Positions 53,601 to 61,613 of a stretch of DNA of 64,000 nucleotides are shown here, one piece after another. Both the position numbers and the translations under genes were made by a program. The stretch lies in contig JACREZ010000028.1 of NCBI GenBank assembly GCA_016212665.1, forward strand, positions 42,373 through 106,372. The letters are read 5' to 3'. Below the pieces are notes generated by a model that was given only the letters and a program-made list of their open reading frames with translations, did no database searches and was not told the origin of the DNA. The DNA is from Ignavibacteriota bacterium. Lineage in GTDB: Bacteria; Bacteroidota; Ignavibacteria; UBA10030; SZUA-254. Every line of letters begins with the position of its first letter. Position 1 is the stretch's first letter.

Positions 53601-53726
53601 TTCTTCAATGCAACATACGGCTTGGACGAGTTTGACCGGGAAATTCGAAATGCACAAACAACTGTCACGTACGGAAAAGAATGGCAATTCCATTTCGGTG
53701 TGTTGTTCGGGTTTGAGTTTGATTGA
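50628..53726 (+). CDS. Gluzincin peptidase / TolB-like propeller / outer-membrane barrel fusion
   Basis: A 1032-residue protein. After the signal peptide (1-24) comes a peptidase-MA-like domain with H126-E127-F-T-H130 (VITHEFTHIIQIQTS) and a third ligand candidate E186 in PSWFAEGVAQY. TolB/DPP-IV-like propeller blades follow (NFYPAFSPNGKKLAYVSNKK, QVAWSPDGKKIYYTK, HPKWSPDGKTIIFDYS; about 300-620). The last 400 residues form a BamA/bacterial surface antigen barrel (GGLAGMKGYPFYSLGGNEFVIGNLTYRFPI...FGVLFGFEFD) ending in aromatic residues. The three parts join an active zinc protease to an outer-membrane anchor. Its target is unknown. Confidence 0.85.
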   Translation: MKISSLYFVLCFLLLMFNTSLYAQEEFYHPELEWKSIETEHFYVHYHDGAERTARVVSKIAEEIFEPVTTLYNHKPDQKISFIIKDYDDYSNGAAYFFDNKIEIWAPALDFDLRGTHNWLRNVITHEFTHIIQIQTSMKFGRRVPGIYFQWLGYESERRTDVLYGFPNVVVSYPISGVVVPSWFAEGVAQYNRHELSYDYWDSHRDMILRMYALDGNMLSWNEMAVFGKTSLGNESSYNAGFAFVRYIAERFGQEKIVEISRNLSLLTELTIGGAIKRAVGKDGEDVYNEWREYLQRDYNERTKNIKATLTPLDTIAFEGFGNFYPAFSPNGKKLAYVSNKKADYFGLSGLYVYDLTTKEEKRLQAGVRSQVAWSPDGKKIYYTKITRDNPHWSNLSDVYVYELETEEETRISHGWRAASVSVSNDGTKLAFVVGSDGTLNLATSDADGKNYQKLTNYSNGEQVYHPKWSPDGKTIIFDYSIKDGRDIATIPATGGEVTFVLQTSADERNAIFTQDGKIVCSSDETGIFNLYEYNLSTKNKVQRTNVLGGAFMPSLNSDGKIAFANYTSTGYKIMMAQLSTPMENAGHYIKQDEQPVKLASEEHNKVSAIFDWKSLRSYDDSKVPADTSTEYKNIASSLSFIPFLRVDNYNPKNTGLEILKPGLYMYSYDVLERYGFFAGAAANSKFERDLFFNFDFRGKLPGLYELGLEPAMSLEFYNITRKTDSYLRLSLDTLPVEISYNLIEFDVAFKQKLFTEALDFELRFAHSRYTANIGQFLIHLSNNAPYLVQSSSDLYFIGNDLSAKFEYNGIAPSRTMEIRPVGRKVRLRYDYEFNKFNSEGEYEIQDGYLLPKYDRPSFHKLEASWKEYIALPGWRHTLSTHVRGGTIFGPPVDNFFDFYIGGLAGMKGYPFYSLGGNEFVIGNLTYRFPISEKIDFRLLHIYFDKLYAAVYSDVGNVWKEGSPGGLKFKKDVGIELRLEAFSYYAFPTRVFFNATYGLDEFDREIRNAQTTVTYGKEWQFHFGVLFGFEFD

Positions 53727-53894
53727 TGTACCACAAAGACCTCAACGTATTTCACAAAGGGACACAGAGTTGATTTGTTTCTTGGTGAACTTTGTGAAAA
53801 ACTCTTTATGTCCTTCGTGGTTTAAATTTATTCGTAAAGCCGTATCACATAATGTTTAACAATTTTATAGAATAATGTTCAATAGAAAGACACT
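53727..53894. repeat. Dispersed intergenic repeat (CACAAAG family)
   Basis: ACCACAAAGACCTCAACG, TTTCACAAAGGGACACAGAG and TGTCCTTCGTGGTTT (53730-53825) belong to the family of degenerate CGCAAAG/CACAAAG repeats seen at 26832, 36315 and 61510, here with an inverted arm. No gene. Confidence 0.6.
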
Positions 53895-54851
53895 ATGAAA
53901 TTCACACAAATGCTCTTCAGTATTCTTCTTTTTGCTCATCTCGCTGTTGCAGGTGAACCGAAAGAACTTCATCTCACCGGAAATCCGCAAGTAGATTTTT
54001 TCAGTACGAGAGAGTTGAACACGTTTCAGTTGTCAACTCCGTCGTCATTTCAATCGGATGAAGCGATGACATCCACAAATACAACATCGCCGTGGCTTGC
54101 AGGAGCGATGTCGCTTCTTGTGCCCGGGGCGGGCGAAGTGTACGCGGGGAATTATCTCAAAGGTGCAATCTTCTTCGGTATAGAAGTCGGAACGCTTGTG
54201 ACCGCCTATCTCTACGACAAAAAAGGAGACGACCAGACAGTGTTGTTTGAGGCGTATGCGAACGAGCATTGGAGCGCGGTGCGTTACGCGGAATGGATTG
54301 AAAGTCATATTGCCATGCTGAACTCAGGCGCTTCATGGGACCCGAGTGTATATACAAGCAGTTATGACCCGAACGACCCGAATCGTCATACACCACCGTT
54401 TGGTAGTATTAATTGGGAAGAGTTACAAGCGGTTGAACGACAGGTTGCAGATGGAACAACTAACGGATTCACACACACACTTCCGTATTATGGTCAGCAA
54501 CAATACTATGAGTTGATTGGAAAGTACGTGCAGTTTTATGCCGGATGGGATGATGCAGACCCGACAACGGGCGATAAGAAAATTGAAGTCAAACCGTCCG
54601 ACTTTACCCCGGCAAATGATTCCCGTTTCAAAATCTATTCACGGATGCGCGCACAGGCGAATGATTACTACGATGTAGCATCTACGATGGTCAGCGTTGC
54701 CGTCATCAATCACGTTCTCAGCGCGCTTGATGCCGCGTGGACAGCCGCGCGATACAACAACGCACTCGAAGCGCGTGTGAATCTGAAAATGCAGCCGACG
54801 CCGTTCGGGATGGTTCCGATAAAAGAATTAAAGTTGAATTATACTTTTTGA
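53895..54851 (+). CDS. DUF5683-like membrane-associated protein
   Basis: A 318-residue protein with a Sec signal (1-19). The segment SPWLAGAMSLLVPGAGEVYAGNYLKGAIFFGIEVGTLV (about 65-102) matches the small hydrophobic core of DUF5683 and related proteins, which sit in the envelope of Bacteroidetes. Two more hydrophobic stretches occur near VASTMVSVAVINHVLSALDAAW. It ends KLNYTF, as outer-membrane proteins do. The role is unknown; DUF5683 genes are often near cell-envelope genes. Confidence 0.65.
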   Translation: MKFTQMLFSILLFAHLAVAGEPKELHLTGNPQVDFFSTRELNTFQLSTPSSFQSDEAMTSTNTTSPWLAGAMSLLVPGAGEVYAGNYLKGAIFFGIEVGTLVTAYLYDKKGDDQTVLFEAYANEHWSAVRYAEWIESHIAMLNSGASWDPSVYTSSYDPNDPNRHTPPFGSINWEELQAVERQVADGTTNGFTHTLPYYGQQQYYELIGKYVQFYAGWDDADPTTGDKKIEVKPSDFTPANDSRFKIYSRMRAQANDYYDVASTMVSVAVINHVLSALDAAWTAARYNNALEARVNLKMQPTPFGMVPIKELKLNYTF

Positions 54852-54922
54852 TTGACGATTGAATTGATTGACGATTTACGATTGAGTCATTGATTCATTT
54901 TGTTAGATAGCAAAGAGGAATA

Positions 54923-57043
54923 ATGATAGGTTCAAGAGATAACAGAAAAGAATGGCTTTTCTTACTCAGTATTCTTGTCTTTGCATTTTCCATTCGATTA
55001 TGGAATATCAATTGGAGTTTACCGGAGATATATGAGGAGGCATATCCGTTTCACATAGCATGGAAATTTTGGAACTGGGATGGACAAGGTTTCGATTTCA
55101 ATCCTCACTTTTTTAATTATCCTGCCTTAACATTTTATGTACAATTTCTTGTACAGACTTTTCACTACCTCATTGGTTCAGTCTTGGGTTTGTATCCTAA
55201 TGTACAAGCATATCATCAGGCATACGTAAATGACCCAAGTACGTTCATTGTTCTCGGACGGCTTGTTTCAGTTTTTTTTGATGTAAGCACCATAATTGTT
55301 CTTTACATCATTGCTCGAAAATATTTTGATAAATTTGTAGCTTTCTTAGTTGCCCTATTGTTGTCTCTTAATCCAATTCATCTCAAGCAATCCCATGTTA
55401 TCAGTGTTGACTCCGCTTTAACCTTCTTTTCAGTTCTGTCCCTATATTTCATATTGAAATTATACAATCAACCTAAAAAGAAATGGTACATACTTTCTGG
55501 CGTTGCTATCGGATTAGCAACAGCATCAAAATATAATGGAGCGATTCTCCTTATTGTACTCTTGACTGCACATTTGATGCAATCAATTTCTCGAAATACC
55601 AAACAGTCTATAGTAAGTCTTAACTTTCTGATTGCGATTGCTTTATCTGGAATTGTGTTTATAGTAATCAATCCTTTTATCCTGACTCACTTCGATGAGT
55701 TCTATTACAGTTTTTCGTTTGAACAATACCATGTCGCAACAGGACATTTAGGAATTGACCCCAGCCAAAATACAAGCAGTTATTATTTCTTCGATACTAT
55801 TCCTTCGAGTGTAGGGATTCCAATAGCAATAGCCGCAGGTTTCTTTTTCGGTTATGTCGTTTATAAGAGAAAGAAAGAATCAATCATCCTGGTTTTATTT
55901 CCTGTAATATATTTAGGCGTATTGGTTTCATGGGAGATGAGAGCGGAACGATATGCGCTTCCCGTACTTCCGTTTATCGTGCTTTTTGGTTCGGCAGGTA
56001 TCGTTGCAGCGGGAAGGTTGCTGAGAGAAAAATATGTAAACAAAATATCCCCGGTGTTTCTGAGGTTTATTGTTATTCCGATTCTTGGATTTGTGTGTGT
56101 TGTTCCTCCTGCTATCGGGGTGTTGAAATATCAGAATACATATTTATTGCCGGACACAAGAACGCTCGCGAAAGAGTGGATGAAAAAGAACATGCCACCG
56201 GGGAAAACGATTGCCACTCTGCCGTTGGGAATGGAACTGAAGGAAAGGAATTATTTTATCGTTCCGATTCCTTTTCATCCGGTCCTTCCGCAGTCGGTTG
56301 AACCATTTTATCATCTCGACTTGTACAGAAATTTTGATTACATCATTGGAAGTAGTTTTGATTATGACAGGTACGTTTTAGATACACAACAGTATAAAAC
56401 GTTCATCAATTTTTATGATTCTTTAAGGACAACTTGCAAATTGCTTCATGAGATTTCACCTAATGAAAAAAGGAACGGTCCGACATTTTGGTTTTTTCAA
56501 CCAACTCCGGACTCGAATCAACATACTCTCGATGAGAGGATAGTAAACAGATTAGAACAAGTTGAGAATAAGCAAAATCTGGTAAACTTTGCAGGAAAAA
56601 TTGGAACGATATTTTCACTCAAAGGCTTTCTTGGAAAAAGTGAGCAAATGTTTCGATTGGCAGTGAAGTATGACGGCGAACATCTTGAAGCAAGGAGACA
56701 ATTAGTACTCATCTTGCTACGTCAGGAAAAAAAAGAAGAAGCATTAAAACACATGAATTTTTATCTTCAACGAAATCCTGAAGATGGTGAACTCCTTGCG
56801 GCAAGAGGAGAGATTTTGTTAGGACTGGGTCAACTGAACGAATCGGAAAAAGATTTGATGAGGGCAATAGCAGTAAATAAAAATTTGGAATCAGCCTACC
56901 TAAATCTCACCATTATTTATGGGATTACAGCAGAAAAAGAAAAAATGATTGGTATTCTTGAACGGTATTTAACAATTCTACCTCCAAATAGCGAGCGGTA
57001 TAATTTGGTAGTAAGCCAAATAGAAAAAGTTAAGACCTTCTGA
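54923..57043 (+). CDS. GT39/GT83-like membrane glycosyltransferase with C-terminal TPR
   Basis: A 706-residue protein with 9 or more membrane helices in the first 450 residues. The start has AGAGGAA upstream. The first periplasmic loop (WNINWSLPEIYEEAYPFHIAWKFWNWDG) matches PMT/ArnT-type transferases; the catalytic acid pair usually seen there may be E-E. FNYPALTFYVQFLVQ and IARKYFDKFVAFLVALLLSLNPIHLKQSHVISVDS are typical of the superfamily. Residues about 580-700 contain tetratricopeptide-like helices (GELLAARGEILLGLGQLNESEKDLMRAI). It would move a sugar from a lipid carrier to a protein or lipid. Confidence 0.82.
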   Translation: MIGSRDNRKEWLFLLSILVFAFSIRLWNINWSLPEIYEEAYPFHIAWKFWNWDGQGFDFNPHFFNYPALTFYVQFLVQTFHYLIGSVLGLYPNVQAYHQAYVNDPSTFIVLGRLVSVFFDVSTIIVLYIIARKYFDKFVAFLVALLLSLNPIHLKQSHVISVDSALTFFSVLSLYFILKLYNQPKKKWYILSGVAIGLATASKYNGAILLIVLLTAHLMQSISRNTKQSIVSLNFLIAIALSGIVFIVINPFILTHFDEFYYSFSFEQYHVATGHLGIDPSQNTSSYYFFDTIPSSVGIPIAIAAGFFFGYVVYKRKKESIILVLFPVIYLGVLVSWEMRAERYALPVLPFIVLFGSAGIVAAGRLLREKYVNKISPVFLRFIVIPILGFVCVVPPAIGVLKYQNTYLLPDTRTLAKEWMKKNMPPGKTIATLPLGMELKERNYFIVPIPFHPVLPQSVEPFYHLDLYRNFDYIIGSSFDYDRYVLDTQQYKTFINFYDSLRTTCKLLHEISPNEKRNGPTFWFFQPTPDSNQHTLDERIVNRLEQVENKQNLVNFAGKIGTIFSLKGFLGKSEQMFRLAVKYDGEHLEARRQLVLILLRQEKKEEALKHMNFYLQRNPEDGELLAARGEILLGLGQLNESEKDLMRAIAVNKNLESAYLNLTIIYGITAEKEKMIGILERYLTILPPNSERYNLVVSQIEKVKTF

Positions 57044-57161
57044 GTGAAGATATAGTTTTTATTGACGATTTACGATTGAATCAATGATTCATTGATTATT
57101 AAAAATCGTCAATGACTCTCTACGAGCCGTAGGCAATCGTCAATGATTCAATTCTTTAACC
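57044..57161. repeat. Simple intergenic repeat (TTTACGATTGA family)
   Basis: ATTGACGATTTACGATTGAATCAATGATTCATTG and its inverted forms (TCGTCAATGA, CAATCGTCAATGATTC) fill the gap between convergent genes and may act as a terminator. Related words occur at 27843-27890, 28868-28910 and 54852-54895. Confidence 0.6.
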
Positions 57162-58244
57162 CTACTTCTGTACACGTAGCAAATTATAAATTCCCAAGAC
57201 AAGAAAAATTCCATTTGCCAGCCACGCAGTCAGAACCGGATGGAGGTCTCCGTTGTAGCCGAACGCCTGACTCACTTTCAAAAAAATCATATAGAAGAAA
57301 CAAATTGCAACAGCAATCCCGAACTCCACGCCAAGCCCGCCCCGCCGTTTGACGGATGAGAACGGTACACCAAACAACACCACAATAAAACTAGCAAACG
57401 GGAACGCTATTTTCCCGTAGTAATCCACTTCCCATCGTGCCGCATCCTGCCCGGCGCGTTTCTGATTTTCAATGAAACGATGTAACGATGTATAATCCAT
57501 TTCGTCGGGATGCTCTTGCTTTTTTCTGATATCGTCGGGAGTGAAGTTCAGCGTCAATGCCATCGAAGTGAATTTGCTGATGGATTCTTTTCCGTTTGTG
57601 AATATGCGCATCGTTCCGTTGCCGAGAGTCCACGTTTTTGTATCAGGTTGCCAGCGCATTTCCCGTGCATCGTATCGTGCCGTGATGATTGTCGGGTCAA
57701 CGGCATCAAACTCCTGAAGCGAAACTGTTGTTGCGACATCCGAAAGGTCATCATACTGACCGAGCGAGATGATGCGCGTCGGATTATCCTGAATGAAAAT
57801 ATTATTTTTTGAAATATACTCGATTCCTTTTTTGAAATACGTCCGCCCGATGGCAAACTTTTTCTTGTTCGCCTGAGGAACAATCCAGCCGTTAAAATAA
57901 ATTGATGCCGCACTAACGAAAAGCGAGAACACAAGCAAAGGAACCATCATCCGGTACAAACTGATACCGCTCGATTTCATTGCCGTCAGTTCATTGAACG
58001 TAGAAAGCCGTCCCGTTGTGAACAACGCCGACATCAACATGCCGACAGGAATTGTCAGTTTGATAATTTCCGGCATGAAGTAGAGATAATACGTCAGGAT
58101 AATTCCAAGCGTCGCGTTATGGTCAATAAAGTCATCGAGGTTTTCCATCATATCAACCGAGAGAAAGACGACGACGAATGCCACGACAGCAAAGATTGCC
58201 GTAACGATAAACTGTCGGAGAATGTATCTGTCTAATTGGCGCAT
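57162..58244 (-). CDS. lptG: Lipopolysaccharide export permease LptG
   Basis: A 360-residue inner-membrane protein with six helices and a periplasmic jelly roll. It matches the YjgP/YjgQ family: DRYILRQFIVTAIFAVVAFVVVFLSVDMMENLDDFI, LPVG-like IPVGMLMSALFTTGRLSTFNELTAMKSSGISLYRMM, FNGWIVPQANKKKF, LTLNFTPDDI, and a last helix pair. Together with LptF it forms the membrane part of the LPS ATP-binding transporter (with LptB). Its start is one base after the lptF stop. Confidence 0.9.
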   Translation of the reverse strand: MRQLDRYILRQFIVTAIFAVVAFVVVFLSVDMMENLDDFIDHNATLGIILTYYLYFMPEIIKLTIPVGMLMSALFTTGRLSTFNELTAMKSSGISLYRMMVPLLVFSLFVSAASIYFNGWIVPQANKKKFAIGRTYFKKGIEYISKNNIFIQDNPTRIISLGQYDDLSDVATTVSLQEFDAVDPTIITARYDAREMRWQPDTKTWTLGNGTMRIFTNGKESISKFTSMALTLNFTPDDIRKKQEHPDEMDYTSLHRFIENQKRAGQDAARWEVDYYGKIAFPFASFIVVLFGVPFSSVKRRGGLGVEFGIAVAICFFYMIFLKVSQAFGYNGDLHPVLTAWLANGIFLVLGIYNLLRVQK

Positions 58245-58245
58245 G

Positions 58246-59622
58246 TTACTCCGTCGGTTGTTCTTCCGGCGAGCGGAGAGATTTCGGGATGAATCGCTTC
58301 AAGCGGTCGAAGCGGAGTTGCGGCGTTTCTTTTCCGATGCGGAAAGTGAGATACAATCCCAGCGTTCCCATGATGATGTTCGCCATCCACATTCCGACTA
58401 ACGGGGAGAGTAAACTCCGGTCAGCGAGTTTTTCTCCGCCAATCAAACATGCCCAATAGACAAGAAAAAATCCGAGACTGAGCGTTGCCGCCATGCCAAA
58501 CGTGCCTCGCCGCGCAAGTACGCCGAGCGGCGCGCCGATGAACACGAACACAATGCACGCAACAGGAATCGCATACTTCTTATACAACTCAACTAAGTTT
58601 TCGTTGATACGGTCGTTGTTGGAATTGATGAGCGCAAGTTGCGCGGCGATGGAGTTGAGTGTCGTTCTTGCCCGCACAGTCGCGGTAACATGCGGATTCG
58701 GTTTTGGTGTAAGGAACGCTCCTTGAGGAATTTGCCGCGCGTACGAACGAGGCGCTGTAAAATCCCGTTCAATTTCCGAAACGCCTGCTTGGGTTGCAGT
58801 GATATTTTCTTGTTTGAGACTATCAACCAAGCGACTGAGTTCGTTCGCTTTCAATTCACGCTCGCCGCGGCTGAACGTTCCCAGACTTGAACGCTCGAAA
58901 TCAAAGCCCTCGACATCCATCACGATGCGATGTTGTTTGAAACGGATGCGTTGATACTTGTCTGATTCGGTCGTTGTGAGTTCGTGAATTTCTCCTTCGT
59001 CCAGATCCATAATGAGGTTCCTGAAATCGGGCGTGAATGAAACTTTTCCTTGTTCTGCCGTGATGACGGCGTTTCGTTCGGGCTGAGTGTAATCATAAAT
59101 TGTGACGCCTTCGAGGTCGTTCGTTCCTTCAAATGTTTTCCGGACGAGAATGCTGTAGCCCGGAAGTTCCTGTGAGAACATTCCCTGCACGAGCGTGAAG
59201 GTCGGCTTCTTTCTTCTGATATCGAAGATGAGAGTCTTCAATCGGTGATTTGCTTCAGGAAGAATGTCGTTGTAAAATTCAAACAGAAGAAGCGCGAGAA
59301 GGATGCTCATGAAAATGACCGGAGCCATCATCCGATACAAACTCATGCCGCTTGCTTTCATTGCGGTGATTTCGTTGCGGGAAGAAAGTCCGCCGAAGCC
59401 CATAAGCGTCGCCACCAGCACCGACATCGGAACGGCAAGCACGACCATCCATGCAAGATTGAGAATTATGAGTTCGGCAATCACGATTGCGCTCAATCCT
59501 TTCCCGACGAGTTGGTCAACAAACTTCATGATGAATTGGAGAAGAAAGATGAACATCAGTGTGAAGAAAGAGAAGAGAAACGGACCGGCGTGAGCGCGGA
59601 GGATGTATCGGTAAAGTCTCAT
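58246..59622 (-). CDS. lptF: Lipopolysaccharide export permease LptF
   Basis: A 458-residue YjgP/YjgQ permease: LYRYILRAHAGPFLFSFFTLMFIFLLQFIMKFVDQLVGKG, LAVPMSVLVATLMGFGGLSSRNEITAMKASGMSLYRMM, FEFYNDILPEANHRLKTLIFDIRRKKPTF, and VFIGAPLGVLARRGTFGMAA. It is about 90 residues longer than its partner because of an insertion in the periplasmic domain (about 250-340, charged and proline-rich). The order lptF-lptG is normal. Confidence 0.9.
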   Translation of the reverse strand: MRLYRYILRAHAGPFLFSFFTLMFIFLLQFIMKFVDQLVGKGLSAIVIAELIILNLAWMVVLAVPMSVLVATLMGFGGLSSRNEITAMKASGMSLYRMMAPVIFMSILLALLLFEFYNDILPEANHRLKTLIFDIRRKKPTFTLVQGMFSQELPGYSILVRKTFEGTNDLEGVTIYDYTQPERNAVITAEQGKVSFTPDFRNLIMDLDEGEIHELTTTESDKYQRIRFKQHRIVMDVEGFDFERSSLGTFSRGERELKANELSRLVDSLKQENITATQAGVSEIERDFTAPRSYARQIPQGAFLTPKPNPHVTATVRARTTLNSIAAQLALINSNNDRINENLVELYKKYAIPVACIVFVFIGAPLGVLARRGTFGMAATLSLGFFLVYWACLIGGEKLADRSLLSPLVGMWMANIIMGTLGLYLTFRIGKETPQLRFDRLKRFIPKSLRSPEEQPTE

Positions 59623-59803
59623 TTTTTGGTGATTGAATATAGCACTCTAACGTAGGCAATGCAAAATTCGTTCTCCGTTCGGTGGAAGTTACACGTTATC
59701 GGTTACTCGTTACACGTGTTTCGGGAGTGTTTTATTTTCATCAGATGATTGGTTATATTTTTGTTGTCTTACAAACTACAAACGAAAAACAAGAAACGAG
59801 ATT

Positions 59804-60064
59804 ATGGCAACGAAACCAGCATCAGCAGTTCAACAATTTTCACCGGAGAGCATCGAAGCGAAAGCGTATGCAAGCGTCAGTGCAATTCCCACCGTCGAAC
59901 CGAATGACAGAAACCGGTTGGGCTATCATGTGTACCGGTGGCTTACGCAAAAACAAGGAACACTCGAACAGGCAATCTCAGCCTCCGGCTCACGACTTCA
60001 GATTTCAAAACAACAAGCGGCGGAAATGATTAGCGGGGAGTTGAAGAAGTCGGGACTCATGTGA
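59804..60064 (+). CDS. Small conserved-looking hypothetical protein
   Basis: An 86-residue soluble protein (MATKPASAVQQFSPESIEAKAYASVS...LGYHVYRWLTQKQGTLEQAI...QQAAEMISGELKKSGLM). The C-terminal half looks helical, like a small DNA- or protein-binding fold. No family was recognised. It lies alone after the divergent lptF start, 12 bases before the frame of the following gene. Coding is supported by amino-acid composition and context only. Confidence 0.5.
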   Translation: MATKPASAVQQFSPESIEAKAYASVSAIPTVEPNDRNRLGYHVYRWLTQKQGTLEQAISASGSRLQISKQQAAEMISGELKKSGLM

Positions 60065-60098
60065 GTTGTGAGATATGAGATGTGCGAATCATAAACAA

Positions 60099-61496
60099 AT
60101 GAGAACGAAGAACAGAGGGATGCCGTTTCTTCTTGCTCTTGTTTTATGGTTGATGATTCCTTCCTATGGATTGGCACAGTGGTTTCAATGTCCGGGGACG
60201 GAAGGGAAAATTGTTAATGCACTCCTGACAAATGACAGCGTGTATTTGGCGGGGACGGTGAACGGAATATTTCGTTCGTTTAATCACGGGGGATTGTGGA
60301 ATGCAAGTAGTAAGGGAATAATCGGTCTATTCAACGTGTCAGCGCTGTTAGAACGAGGAAATAGAATGATAGCGGGATTGATGTGGTATAATGTTTCACC
60401 AATCTATATAACGACAAACCACGGCGAAGAATGGCGATCAACGACACTCCGTAATGGAAGTGTAAGTAGTCTTGTCCAGACCTCAAACTCAATTTTTTTT
60501 ATAAACCAATTGGTCAATAATTGTTTAATTGGTCAAGATGTTTATCGTTCACAAGACGAAGGTGAAACTTGGGACGCGTTGCCGATGAATTGCTCGGTTG
60601 GTTTAACTGTCATTAACTCAGAATTATTCACGTCATACTTCAATTATATTACTAACTCAGTTGATGAAGGCTCAAGTTGGCATCGTCGTTCATATACTCC
60701 TATATTTGATGGAAGGATTGACTTTGTTACGGTCATGAAAGGTATTGATGAAAGCATTTTTATTGGGACGTTAGATTCCGGAGTGTACAAATACTCTCTC
60801 ATTGATTCGATGTTCGAGCGGAAAAGTGTTGGACTTCCCGAAACAATAAAAGTAAATGCCTTAATTCAAAACGGAACAACACTCTTATCCGGAATGGAAC
60901 ATGGAGGAGTCTTTCAATCAACAAATCAGGGGGAACTGTGGACATCCTTTGCTGATGACTTTCCTTCTGATTTATCTGTCTTTTCTCTTTCCGTCAATAA
61001 CGGGTTGCTTCTTGCAGGAACGAACGATGGTGTGTGGATGCATCCGTTTTCTGATTCTATTATTTTTCAAAGCGTTTCATTTGAAGAGGGATGGAACTTG
61101 GTTTCGCTTCCTCTTCAAACATTTGTTCAAACGAAGAAACGAGTATTTTCAACAACTTCCTCTGAGGCATTTCAGTATGATGGCAAATACCGTGTTGCCG
61201 AATCGTTACACGTGGGAAACGGTTATTGGTTGAAGTCAGATTCCTCACATTCTGTTTTCGCTATCGGGAAGAAAGTCCTTGTTGATACATTTGCTGTGAG
61301 GAAGGGATGGAATATTATCGGCTCAATCTCTCAATCGGTTTTTGTGGATAGTCTTGAAACAATTCCTCCTAATTTAATTTCGAGTAATTTCTATGGCTAC
61401 TCGACTGTAACTGGTTATGCTGTTAGCGATAGTATCGTTCCAGGTATAGGGTATTGGGTGAAGGCGAATGATTCGGGGAAGGTTATTCTACGCTAA
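60099..61496 (+). CDS. Secreted BNR/Asp-box propeller protein
   Basis: About 465 residues from ATG 60099 (MRTKNRGMPFLL..., signal peptide to YGLAQ). It contains BNR/Asp-box-like blades: SFNHGGLWNASSKG, TTNHGEEWRSTTLR, RSQDEGETWDALPM, STNQGELWTSFADDFP, similar to sialidase or YCF48-like propellers. The last 140 residues have two repeats of GWNLVSLPLQTF.../GWNIIGSISQSV... and GYWLK/GYWVKAN, a beta-sandwich known in secreted Bacteroidetes proteins. Neither sialidase Arg triad nor T9SS domain is clear. Function unknown. Confidence 0.65.
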   Translation: MRTKNRGMPFLLALVLWLMIPSYGLAQWFQCPGTEGKIVNALLTNDSVYLAGTVNGIFRSFNHGGLWNASSKGIIGLFNVSALLERGNRMIAGLMWYNVSPIYITTNHGEEWRSTTLRNGSVSSLVQTSNSIFFINQLVNNCLIGQDVYRSQDEGETWDALPMNCSVGLTVINSELFTSYFNYITNSVDEGSSWHRRSYTPIFDGRIDFVTVMKGIDESIFIGTLDSGVYKYSLIDSMFERKSVGLPETIKVNALIQNGTTLLSGMEHGGVFQSTNQGELWTSFADDFPSDLSVFSLSVNNGLLLAGTNDGVWMHPFSDSIIFQSVSFEEGWNLVSLPLQTFVQTKKRVFSTTSSEAFQYDGKYRVAESLHVGNGYWLKSDSSHSVFAIGKKVLVDTFAVRKGWNIIGSISQSVFVDSLETIPPNLISSNFYGYSTVTGYAVSDSIVPGIGYWVKANDSGKVILR

Positions 61497-61550
61497 AATA
61501 CTTTATTTGAAAAACACAAGATACCCTTCGCGCCCTTCGCGTCTTCTCAG

Positions 61551-61593
61551 CGTTCTCTGCGGTTGAGAAATGTTTCTTTAACCGCAGAGAACG
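61551..61593. terminator. Long inverted repeat, bidirectional terminator between convergent genes
   Basis: CGTTCTCTGCGGTT (61551-61564) and AACCGCAGAGAACG (61580-61593) are perfect 14-bp complements with a 15-base loop; flanking CCTTCGCG/CGAAGG words extend the pairing. It lies between the BNR gene and the leftward DUF5916 gene and belongs to the dispersed CGCAGAGAACGCGAAGG repeat family. Confidence 0.65.
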
Positions 61594-61613
61594 CGAAGGA
61601 GGCGCAAAGATGA

